Assembly (NCBI GenBank): GCA_030544215.1
Contig: JARZZO010000008.1
Coordinates: forward strand, 31,349,614-31,413,613
Source: Zantedeschia hybrid cultivar
Lineage: Eukaryota > Streptophyta > Magnoliopsida > Alismatales > Araceae
Direction: 5' to 3'
DNA: 64,000 nt
In this document: positions 54,120 to 64,000 of the stretch, in pieces
How the letters are laid out: every line of letters starts with the position of its first letter
How positions within the stretch are numbered: position 1 is the stretch's first letter
Made by a program: the position numbers and the translations under genes
Notes under the pieces: model-generated
Seen by the model: the letters and a program-made list of their open reading frames with translations, nothing else
Told to the model about the DNA's origin: nothing
The model's database searches: none

Positions 54120-57026
54120 AGACGTGTTCGCTTAGTATCCCTTGGATATACAGGGGATCGACCTAAAGGTTGTGGCCCACCGTTTGCACGTGGATCGACC
54201 CGCCACCCTATAATCGGAGATCCGATTACTAAATGGGTACCGAATCATTAATTTGGAACCAAACCAGGATCTAAGTAAGTCTGAGAAATAAATGATAAAC
54301 TAAGCTAAACATTCACATCGCATTGAATTGAAAGGAAAATGCAGAAATTAAAAGTTATTACAATGCGACTCGATACAACAAATAATTACATACTCCAACA
54401 GAAGAGAATTAATTAAACATACAGGCCAGAAATAAAATAACAACTACATCGGGGCATACTCCGGAACAACAGCCGTCTGCGCTCAACACACACCCGCACA
54501 CTTCTCGCTAGGTCTGCCGGAAGTCCTTACCTGAAAACCGCAGGGATGAGTCTCAAGGACAAGACTCAGTAGGGATCCTTCGATCCCCACTGCCCACGCA
54601 CACACCCACAAGTGAAGAATACAGCTGACGGTAAAGTAACAAGCATAGTGGTAATTACTATTCATAGATCTCAATGCGAATCACATGCAATCGAAATGTA
54701 TTAAACATGCATAATTCTAAACCAGACGACTAGGGAACCCACAACCGCCGTCTCGATAGAACATGCCAACCACACAAACAACAGTGGGGAAAACATCGAC
54801 CCGCTGAGACCAAGCAGTAACCCCTCGGATAGCACTCTAACTACTCCGGCCCAACTGGCTCAGGTAGTTACTCCTTCCCTCAGCATGAGTGACACTTCGA
54901 AAGTACCACACCCACACCGGTACTAGCTGACCCCGGGGTTCACCAGGTGACCCTCTCTCACTAGGCGTCACCCCGCCCACGCCCCCACCGGCGCTGTGCT
55001 CCACCCACACCGGCACAGGGTGATAAAGCGCTACAACTGTCACTCCAGGTCCACAGTAACACAAAACCCGGCACAGTACGATCCGGTCACGTGAAAAGCC
55101 CGCGATCGCACGACACACAACGCAGTGCCATCCGATCATGAAAAATCCATCATTATCGAGTGCACTAAAGCATGCATTAACCAACTATCTAGCAGTATGA
55201 ACACATTTTATTGGCATGAATTAGTATAGTTCTGTCTTGAATCGCGTCGCCCAAGGCCGACGCCATTCAAGCTCCCTGTACTGGTTCATAAAACACCGGC
55301 CTCAGAATCTGGCCAAAAAGGCGTCGACACCAGCGGTCGCCTTTTGAAAGGCATCAACATCCTCAAACGCCATTTAGCATAGAAATCCAGGATTTGCAGA
55401 AAACATTAATCAGGAGATTTCTGCCTAAAAAGGCGTCATGGTTACCCGACGCTTTTACGAATCGCGTCGCCCACCCATGACGTCTTTTAGTCCCAGAATC
55501 CCTGAACCGACAGAACCTCAGTAAAGCAGTTCCTGTCTAAAAGGCGTCATGACGGCCCGACGCCCTTCAAAAAGGCGTCGTCCATGCACGACGTCTTTCA
55601 ACCCCAGGAACCAGATCTGTTATGAGCCCGAGGGCTCCCCTTTCCATCCCAAAAAAAACCCCAAAATCACCCGAAACGGAGGAGAAAGAGAGGCAAACCC
55701 AAACATCACGAATCCATATTCATAGAAATCCCCCATTTCAACAAGAAGAGCTCCTAAACATGCTTATTCTACCCCCAAAACCATAGATCTAAAACATGCT
55801 TCAAGAGGGAGAATCATAGTTTGAACATAGAACACTATGGGAATCGTCACCCTACCGGTTACTTGAACTCCTCCAAGCTTCAAGCCATCCACCCGACTCG
55901 TCCCACGCCGCCGCCGGTACCGCCGTGGTCGTCCTTACTCCACCGTGACGTCGGCCGCCGTCCGGAGAGTAAAACGCCGCAGTGGAAGTGGAGGTGGTAG
56001 TGGTGGGAGCTAGGTGGGTGATGGAGTGGAGGAAAGGATGAAGTGGTGGGAGGAAAAGAGGGAGGAGAAGGGGCTACCGTCGGGATCGCCGGAAGGGAGG
56101 AGAGAAAGAGAGGAGGAAGAAAATGAGGGAAAGAAGGAGGGCTCGCGGGGTTAACCAGAGACTGGCTAAAACGCGTCGACATGGACAGACGCCTATCAGG
56201 TGACGTGACGGCCGCTCTGACAGGACTCTGAAATGCGTCGTTCTACACAGACGCCGTTCAGGAGACATGTCATGGCCGTACTCTGACAATTCCAGAGTCG
56301 TAGTTTGAAAGGCGTCGTCCTATGCGGACGCCGTTCAGACCACACGACAGGGCCGTACTCTCGCGGCCCAAAGCCAGCCCACGTGGCACCCACGTGGCAG
56401 AACCTAAAACGCGTCTACAACGGTGGACGCCGTTTAAACCGCGTCGAGCCCGCTCGACGCGAAACATCACAGAGTCTTTGCCCCACTGGAGCCTGAACTA
56501 CAGGGTCCGACCCCGAAAACCGGATCCGAAAGCCTCAGTCCTTACAATGTCTAGTCACGAGCTACTCAACTTCCTAGATGCATACGCCCGCTACCATCAG
56601 CTCCATATACACCCAGACGATGAGGACAAAACAAGCTTCACCATAGACCTTGGCCTCTACTGTTACACCCGAATGCTATTCAAGTTAAAGAATGCTGGGG
56701 TTTGCTATCAATGTCTTGTCAACAAAGTCTTCATGCCGTAGTTGGGGCAGTTGGGGCACAATATAGAGGTCTACATCGACGATATGCTCGTCAAAAGCTG
56801 GCAGGCTACTGACCACTTGGCCAACTTGGCCGAGACGTTTGCTACTCTGCGTAAGTACCTCATGAAGCTGAATCCATCCAAGTGCACCTTCGGTGTGGCA
56901 TCAAAGAAGTTTCTCAAATACCTAGTGACTCGGTGCAGCATCGAAGGTAACCCTAACAAGGTAGAGGCCGTCCACAACATGCAGCCTCCGACGACTGTCT
57001 GGGAGGTGCAACAGCTAAGTGGCCGG
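54120..57026 (+). pseudogene. Tat-like gypsy reverse transcriptase, split by an LTR
   Basis: The piece at 54120-54190 reads DIQGIDLKVVAHRLHVD, the start of the RT region. The piece at 56547-57026 reads SSHELLNFLDAYARYHQLHI, then DKTSFTIDLGLYCYTRMLF, LKNAGVCYQCLVNKVF, VYIDDMLVKS (the YIDD catalytic box intact) and WEVQQLSGR. Between them sits the LTR at 54191-56546. Some 60-70 residues that should link HRLHVD to HELLNFLD are missing, so the insertion came with a deletion. The RT is cut off at 57027 by a copia LTR. Confidence 0.85.
54191..56546 (-). mobile_element. Solo gypsy LTR, same family as 3671-5890
   Basis: It begins TGGATCGACCCGCCACCCTA (compare TGTAACGACCCGTCACCCTA at 3671) and ends AGTCCTTACA at 56546, in the same orientation as 3671-5890. 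No internal gypsy sequence of that family adjoins it, and there is no primer-binding site next to it. The flanks GCACG and ATGTC do not form a duplication. Multiple GGCGTCG/CGACGCC modules occur at 55240-55600 and 56165-56465. Confidence 0.85.
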
Positions 57027-58600
57027 TGTTAGTATTGTATGTGGCCTTCAAACCAATCACATACATTGTACAATCTTGTTCAGTTATTTATGGCATTATA
57101 TTCATTATGTGTAAATCACTTTTTTTTTTACCGTTTTATAGTGAAGTCCGTGAATTTGTGCAATAATTGTCAGATTATGATAAGGTCATAATAATCCGAC
57201 TGACAACTTATAAAAACACATTCTTAAGTGTTCCTAGTTAGAGGATATTTGAGAAGTACATCAAATATCTAGTGAGATCGCTACAGGTTACTCCTGCTCA
57301 TTTGATATAGGTGACTGGTCTCATAGTTATTTGTGTGGAGACACTAAGGTGAACCTGTAGGTGCTCATTGGTAATTGAGTTCACTGAGCTGATCTGACTT
57401 GAATTACTGGATGATAATTTACCTAACTGTCAGCCAGGTTGATTCAATGTCACAGTTGCGTCGTTGGTCCTTAGACCTGAGATGGCAAAGGCACCTTGTC
57501 AGTGGACTTCTGGACTTTGACCTTAACTAATAGATATCTAATCATGGAGTCCTAATAAGTCAAGTGATCAGGTTTAATGGAATACCTTCAAACGTAATTG
57601 ACTCTCAATATGAGATCATTCGCTCTCGATAATTAAAGAGGGAATACTTTCATAATGATGGCAGAAGTCTTTGGTCCAGGGCATATATTATATCAGAAAA
57701 AGAGTTTTCTAATATCGTATAGCGACATCTAATCCAAGTGAGTTGACTGGATAGAGTTTGACAATTGACCATATCTTAGGTTGACTTGGGAGTATTGTAC
57801 GGATGAATGATTATAGCTATGCGGTGGCTGATGACGGAAATGTTTCTTGTGCATATTATTGAATCACATTACCTTCCTGGATCATGCGGTGTTGCTTGAC
57901 ATCCAACTTAATCAGAAGCCCAGTCAATTACTGTGAGAAAAAAATTCAGTTAGTTAATTAATTATTTAATATGTGACATTAAATTAATTAATTCAAATTA
58001 GTAAAGGGTTACTGGACTTAATGAATTGAAAATCAAATTGGTACTTGGGCCTAGAGGGTCATACGCACAGAGATCCTCAGTTGATGGTGTTAAGTAGATT
58101 TTATATTAATTTGGAGACTTTTGTAAAAAGTTGCCTATAATTAATATAAATATACACTGAGAGAGAACCCTAGGCGAAGCTCCAAGTTCCCTTTGGCCTC
58201 CTGCCCCCCCCCTTCTCTCTCTCTCTCTGGTGCACCCAACAAGGAGCACCCTTCACTACTCTTTTTCTGCCGCTTCCACCTCCTGATTGTCAGGAACTTA
58301 CTGTCTGCATGTCACAGGCACCGTCTTGGAGAAGGAACGTTAGTGAGCATGTTGAACCGAGTGAGGGAGCAAGGATGAACCATCAAGAGGAAGATTGCGT
58401 GGATACCATTGGATGCCGGACACCTGTGCGGCTAGCGGCATCACTCTGGCGGAACCACACGGTCGCGGATTCGACTCCGAACAAGGTAAAAATCGTTCAT
58501 CACAGTTGCGTTTATTCTCCGAAATGGATTAGGAACAGGCGGGTTAATAATTTTTTTTAATTTCCGCTACGCTCTTCGTCATCCCGCCCGGATCCTTATA
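57027..58600 (+). mobile_element. Copia-type 5' LTR
   Basis: It begins TGTTAGTATTG exactly where the gypsy RT frame is broken, and is followed by a primer-binding site at 58602. It is homologous to 9455-11021 (inverted) and to the LTR starting at 63351. Shared words include GGTGCTCATTGGT and GAGTTCACTGA. The last base pairs (TTATA) depart from the expected CA. Confidence 0.8.
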
Positions 58601-58845
58601 GTGGTATCATAGCTAGGTTGCCAATTTGTTCCATTATGGATGATTGGAATAACTTTTAATTCAATTTCATGCATTAAAGATTCGATCTTTCCTATTTATT
58701 CTCGTTCATTGTGATGAGTGGAGAAGAGGGAGGAGGGAGCGGCACTAGGTACTATCGGGCCCGTTGTGGTGCCGACGGTGACTGCCCCCCCCCCCCCCCC
58801 CCCTCTTGGAAGGAGGAAGAGGGCGCCGGTGATGCCTTGGCTATT
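58601..58845 (+). mobile_element. Copia primer-binding site and leader, truncated
   Basis: GTGGTATCATAGCTAGG at 58601-58617 is close to the initiator-Met tRNA complement. The leader has a 19-base poly-C run (58785-58803) and ends where minus-strand gypsy gag begins, at about 58845. No gag protein is left. Confidence 0.7.
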
Positions 58846-60110
58846 TTCTTGGCCTTTGTCAGGATAAAGCTTTACGCTTCACGATTAATGTACTTGCGTA
58901 CTCACGTGACTAGGTCCTGGAATGTTGGCGGATACCTTCTACCGATGGAGCTGAGTAGCTTGACCTTGGTGCAGCCATTAATGATAGCCAAGACAGGAAT
59001 AGAGCTATCTAGGTTGGTGATCTAGACGACCTCGACATGGAAGCGGGCGAAGTAGTCTCGAAGTGTTTCATCCAATCCCTAGCAAATAGTCAGCAGACCG
59101 GCCAACGTTTTACACTGCTGAGTAGCATCATAAAATTGATCAATAAACAACTAGCCAAGCTAAACCAGAGAATGGACTGAGCCCACCACTAGTGAGTCGA
59201 ACCATGTTGACGTCGTCTTCTCCAAGGTGAGGGTGAATAGCCAGCAACGAACTACCTCCGGCACATTCCACACAGAAAGATAAGAATTGAATCTTTGGAA
59301 ATGGGCGATGGGGTATGTCATCCTATTATAGAGAGGGCCTTTTGGCAGCTTTATGCCCTCTGAGACGGGTATGGTCAGTATCTCTTGCGAGAATGGTGAT
59401 TTCTCCAACATGAGACTTGCCAGGGGTGCCCCGTAAGGCCGAGTCACCATCTGTTGCAGTTCTTTTCCATCTCTAACAACCTTTTGCCCAAATTCGGAGT
59501 GGACATGATAGCGGTCACACACCAGCCGAGTGCCTCAGTAGGCCTGGTATCAAACGAGGAATTATTAGGTTCCATAGTACGCGTCCTGAGAGGTCCGTTG
59601 GTTTGGCCTTCTCGCGCTGCAACATATTGAAAGCAAATGTGGGGCCCCAAGCCGGATACCCTTCAAGGGTCAAAGCTCCTTTGGGCGGGTGGCCCCGTGG
59701 CTAGACAGATGGCCCAGCCGAGTGCAACCCGGTTGGCGGATGCTTAAATTGTAGCTACAGTGGTGTTTGTGACTACGGTCGTGGCGATGGACCGAAAAGC
59801 CCCATATGTTGGGCAATGGCCATCACCATGTCACACCGCAGAGCAAGAGAGGTAACTGTTGCCGACAAGTAGGCCACCTCCTGAGAAAGCTCTTTCACCC
59901 TGTCCTCCCTTGTCTAGGCAGGTTTTGGTGCTGTGGGGAGAATGGGCCTTGAGGTAAAGCCGGCCCCCCAATCAAATGTGCTCCCTCAGCCTGTCCGAGA
60001 GACATGGGTGGAGTATTGCGGGTGGGATCCCAATCCAAGAACTCGGATCGCCCCCTCGTTACCGGACGGTGAGGCATAGCTACGTCTTTCCCACAGAGAC
60101 TGCCAAGTGA
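58846..60110 (-). pseudogene. Tat-like gypsy gag remnant, minus strand
   Basis: Reading leftward from the primer-binding site (about 60110-60088, TTGGCAGTCTCTGTGGGAAA in sense), the gag core is at 59522-59160: GPLYNRMTYPIAHFQRFN, SYLSVWNVPEVVRCWLF and TLTLEKTTSTWFDSLVVG. It is the same family as 51724-53640 on the plus strand and better preserved there. It ends at the copia leader near 58845. Further upstream gag (60161-59895) is frameshifted. Confidence 0.75.
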
Positions 60111-60600
60111 TGCAGCCGAGTGCTCCTTCGAGACGCTTATGAACGGAATGTCCGTAATCATGATAAGGAAAGAAAAGACGCTTAGACGAGGGGGTTTCGG
60201 CTACCTACTCTCAGCTACCTATACACCAAAGCAGACGTTAGTTGGGGCCCTGGGTGTGATCCCAGTGCTGGCTCTCTGACGGTCAAGTCAATAACACGTG
60301 GCAGTGGGTACATGATAAGTATAAGGATAAAGGTCTATCCGAAAGCGTACCTCCGTTTGACGTAAGCTGTAGATTTAAGTAGGGGGCAGCTGGGGAGCCC
60401 CCTTTGTTACATCCGATATAGGACTATTTTAGGAAACGCTCCACCTTCTCTTAAACATAGTCAATCTCTCTCTTGATATTGGGCTGAATGTCTGTCAACC
60501 ATTATTCTTGGGTGGTGGACTTGGTTCGGATCCGGCCTTGATCCTAGGCCAACTTCGGGCCCAGCACTCGGTCCCCTCATCACTAGGTAATGAGAAGAGA
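60111..60600 (-). repeat. Tat-like gypsy LTR, minus strand
   Basis: It lies upstream of the minus-strand primer-binding site and is non-coding. The sense strand contains GGGGGCTCCCCAGCTGCCCC and a TATA-less R region. The outer boundary near 60600 is estimated. No duplication found. Confidence 0.55.
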
Positions 60601-60721
60601 TTGTATATGCTGTGACAAAGTATACCCGGTCGATGTAGAATTTCTATAGTCCATGTGGTAACATCTACATCCAAAGAAAGTATAAGATTTTTTTTTATAC
60701 ATCTTAAGTTTGATAGAATCC

Positions 60722-60790
<69 letters not shown>

Positions 60791-61640
60791 TCTCACATTA
60801 TAATTTGAGGAAGTTTTCATACTCATTTTAACTTATTAGATAAGAGAATATATAATAAAAAGTGTAAAATGATAAAAACATTCTCAAAATCTATATAAAC
60901 AGATATATATCTATTGAACGATTTATCAAAATTGAAGTATGAGAAGATCTGCTGCATGCATTGGCTAGGTATAGAACAGCGTGCCACGGTGAAGAACTCA
61001 TTCCTAGTTAAACCAAGCAAGGTTGAGATGAAGGTGGGACCACCCGACACAAGGAATTTGGACCCATCCGGACTCTTTTTATACCTTCCCAAGCACATGC
61101 CTCGACTGTGAAGCTTTTGCGGACGAAACCCTAGGTGGTCCTTGGCTCTCTCCTCCAACCAAATCCGTATAGATGTTGGGAAGCCGGAGAGCATTTGTTT
61201 TGTTTAACTAGCCTTGATGCCCTCGATGCATGGGTCGGGCAGTTATCTGTTACTTTCCTACACGTGCAGCCTCTGATGAACACAAGGAGGGCTCGCTTTC
61301 TTTTTGGCGTTTGCTTCAGCAGGTAAATAATAATAAAAAAAACCCTTGGAGTAAAACTCTTGTGCATGTGTGAGCCAACTTTGTTAAGTGGAGGATCTAG
61401 AGAGAGAACACTTGAACTTTTAACACTTGTTTCAATGCGTATGGAAACCTTGGAGTTGGAGATGACCCATTTCACTTATTAAAGAGTAAATAATGTACGC
61501 ACGGTTATGGGTTTTACTCAAATGTCTTCATACACATTGAATAAAATATTAAAAGGGGCTGGAGATCCCCTACCCCAGTAGTAACCTGTCTTTCTCTTTT
61601 TTTGGAAGGTGGCTTACTTAGCCTGTAATATACACAAATG
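60601..61640. other. AT-rich DNA, no gene
   Basis: Contains the AT microsatellite and otherwise unassigned sequence. Short frames at 60823-61475 show no family resemblance. Confidence 0.4.
60725..60789 (+). repeat. (AT)n microsatellite
   Basis: About 32 uninterrupted AT units. Confidence 0.97.
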
Positions 61641-63345
61641 GTCAGTGTTGCCTCAAGAACCTATTCAGATTGACATATAGACTATTCGTAGGTCTATCCG
61701 TATACCTATTCAACTAGACATATATGTTGGATATATCTCTGATGGAAAGAATAAGATACAGTACAATGAGGATGATGATCCCAAGACCTACGAGGAGGCA
61801 ATAAATAGTATTGGCTCTAAGAGATGGCAAGTGGCCATAAAGTCTAAGATGGATTCTATGTACTCCAATCAAGTTTGGAACTTGGTCGATCCATGTGAGA
61901 GTATTATACCTATTAGTTCTAAGTGAGTCTATAAAAGAAAAAATGGAGTAGATGGAAAGGTTGAAACCTACAAGGCAAGACTAGTAGCGAAGTGATATCA
62001 TCAATGACAAAGCATTAACTATGACAAGATCTTCTCACCAGTAGTCATGATTAAATTTATCAAGATTTTTTTTGCCATCGCTGCATATCATGATTATGAG
62101 ATCAGGCAGATGGACGCGAAAATAAGTTTTCTTAATGTAAATCTTGAAGAAGAGGTGTATATGATACAAGTTAAATAGTTCACATCCAAAGAGCATCCAC
62201 ATAAACTATGCAGACTTTTGAGATCTATATATGGACTGAAACAAATTTTCCGTAGTTGGAACATAAAATTTGATAAGACAATCAAATCTTATGACTTCGT
62301 TAAGAATAAAGATGAACTATGTATATATAAAAAAGTGAGTGATAGTACTGTCACTTTTGTGGTACTGTATGTGGATTACATACTACTCATTAGGAATGAT
62401 GTAGATATGTTATCGTCAATCAAAGTCTGGTTGTCTAAATATTTCTCAATGAAAGACTTGGGTGAAGCATCCTATATGTTGGAGATTAAGATATATAGAG
62501 ATAAATCAAGAGAATGCTAGGCTTGTCCCAGTCTATGTACATAGACATCATAGTCAAAATGAAGAATTTTAAAAGAGGTCTCAAATCGATGAGACACGGA
62601 GTTTATCTCTCCAAGGAGATGTCCCCTAAAACTCCTAAAGAGAGAGAGCATATGAGTAGGGTTCTATATGCCTCTGCCATAGGATCTATTATGCATGTCA
62701 TGTTGTATACAATGCCTGATGTAACATATGCTCTAAGTGTTACAAGCAGATATTATGCAGATCTAAGTGAGCAACACTAGATGACCATGAAATATATCCT
62801 TAAGTATTTGAAGAGGACTAAGGATATCTTTCTGGTATATAGTAGAGATGACTTGAAACTTCGAGGTTACCCTGAATCAACTTTCTAGTGTGATAAAAAT
62901 GACAACAAATCAACCTCAGGGTTCGCCATTACTCTGAACAGTGGGACAGTAAGTTGAAAAAATTTTAAACAAGAAACTTCTACATATTTGACAATCGAGG
63001 CTGAGTATATTATAGCTGCCAAAGCGTCTAACGAAGTGGTATGGATGAAGAAGTTCATCACTGAGGTGGGAGTTGTCCTAAGCATTTCTGATCTTATCCT
63101 TATATTTTGTGACAATAATGAGACAATTGCTCAAGCAAAAGAGTCTATGTCTCATTAGAAATCAAAACATTTTGTGCGATGTTATCATCTGATCAGATAG
63201 ATTATAGTTAGAGGAGATATAGTAGTTGATAGAGTATCATCTAGGGATAACATTGCAAATCTACTAACTATCTCAAGATATTTTTGAACATCACCTTGAG
63301 CTGATAGATATCAGGAATGTAGGTGATTGACTTTAGTGCAAGTGG
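61640..63345 (+). pseudogene. Copia pol remnant (RT and RNase H)
   Basis: RT starts with DDPKTYEEAINSIGSKRWQ and WNLVDPCESIIPISSK, then GKVETYKARLVAK and MDAKISFLNVNLEEEVYM. The catalytic box reads VVLYVDYILLIRND, where the family has YVDD, so the second Asp is Tyr. Then comes KDLGEASYMLEIKIYRD. RNase H at 62900-63230 shows AEYIIAAKASNEVVWMKKFI and FCDNNETIAQAKESMSH. Stops at 61924, 61993 and elsewhere, plus a frameshift near 62517, kill it. No gag or integrase remains upstream. Confidence 0.9.
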
Positions 63346-63350
63346 GAGAT
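63336..63350 (+). other. Polypurine tract of the copia element
   Basis: GCAAGTGGGAGAT directly precedes the LTR start, the usual plus-strand primer position. Confidence 0.65.
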
Positions 63351-64000
63351 TAATAGAAATGTATGTCCTGTAAGCCAATCACATGAGATGTAATGGTAAC
63401 ATTCATGTAATTATCTTATACTTATTAATAATAAATATTAATTCTTCATTGCGTCTTATCATTTTATGTACATTTATCGTTTGATATGATGAAGTCTTGC
63501 AACACATGCGATGATAATTGAATCATAATGAGATTAGTCATCTATATGCATGCGTTCGAATTATTCTTGGTCATAAGATCTCCAAGACGGGACATTGAAT
63601 ATCCGAATAGATCAGTGCACATGATACTTAGTCATATGATGAGGGTGATTGATCCCATAGTCACTAGTGTGATGACACTAAGGTACATGTACAGGTGCTC
63701 ATTAGTGGAATGAGTTCACTGAATTAATCTGACCTAGAATTCCCGAATGGTCATCATATTGGCTGCCAATTGGTGTATTCTACAGTCACAATAGTATAGT
63801 TGGATTCTAGACCTGAGTCATCAATGATGCATTGCTTGAGTGATGCTGAGTATTAGATTATTGACTTAAGAATCTCAAGTTTGTGACTTTGTATAGCCAG
63901 TTATTTGTGCTCAATAAGATTTTTGCGAAGGTAATTGAATTGATAACATAGAATCATTCACTCTCGATATGTAATCGGAGAGGAAATGTCCTATGGAATA
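63351..64000 (+). mobile_element. Copia 3' LTR, cut by the window's right edge
   Basis: It starts near TAATAGAAATGTATGTCC (where the family usually has TGTTAGAAATG) and shares CCAATCACAT, GGTGCTCATTAGTGG and GAGTTCACTGAATT with the LTR at 57027. Divergence from that LTR is large, so they belong to different insertions of one lineage. Confidence 0.8.

Noticed and set aside
1..64000. CRISPR array, operon, riboswitch, phage or plasmid genes
   Set aside because: None seen. Repeats are minisatellites, microsatellites and transposon ends, and all recognisable coding sequence is plant nuclear or retrotransposon.

Overview
The window is nuclear DNA of a land plant with a repeat-rich genome. The evidence is plant-type LTR retrotransposon lineages (chromovirus-like and Tat-like Ty3/gypsy, Ty1/copia), plant LINEs with an AP-endonuclease, RT and zf-RVT layout, plant hAT transposons of the BED, DUF659 and dimerisation type, a TTTAGGG-type telomeric tract, and one conserved plant gene with canonical GT-AG introns. 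No prokaryotic, organellar or viral gene was seen. The species cannot be named from the sequence; a woody angiosperm with large introns is my guess.

The only host gene I can support is on the + strand. It is a three-exon gene whose product looks like the plant mitochondrial protein GAMETE CELL DEFECTIVE 1 (GCD1). The exons are 13636-14171, 47792-47981 and 48515-48721, which together give an open frame of 310 codons plus stop. Intron 1 is about 33.6 kb (14172-47791) and is packed with nested transposable elements, while exons and splice sites remain intact. Intron 2 is 533 bp. Two foldback MITE-like elements lie directly upstream of the gene.

Left flank (1-13480): a minus-strand gypsy relic sits between two LTRs in opposite orientation (1-1775 and 3671-5890). 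It is followed by a copia LTR scrap and by a minus-strand LINE (6449-12140) split by a copia-type LTR element at 7424-11021. The two MITEs come next.

Intron 1, in order: a Tat-like gypsy remnant (14650-22790) carrying a hAT element at 17113-21222; a 46-bp minisatellite; a minus-strand LINE (22790-31050) carrying a second hAT at 25877-30813; a plus-strand LINE (31190-34985) carrying a 383-bp LTR-like insertion; a 198-bp hAT MITE; a nest at 37819-44911 holding a solo LTR (TSD ATGAG), a hAT deletion derivative filled with telomere-like repeats, and two GGCG-rich hAT-type elements; and finally a cluster of Pol III-derived sequences (U6 pseudogene, Cassandra-like 5S-derived LTR, tRNA-derived SINE head).

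Right flank (48722-64000): a LINE fragment (49500-50590); a plus-strand Tat-like gypsy relic (51300-57026) whose RT is split by an LTR of the same family as the left flank; a copia 5' LTR and leader (57027-58845); a minus-strand copy of the same Tat-like gypsy family (58845-60600); and a copia pol end with the start of its 3' LTR running off the window (61640-64000).

All transposon coding sequences seen here are broken by stops or frameshifts. The least damaged is the hAT transposase at 17379-20790, where I see only two nonsense codons. Target-site duplications let the insertion order be read in several places.
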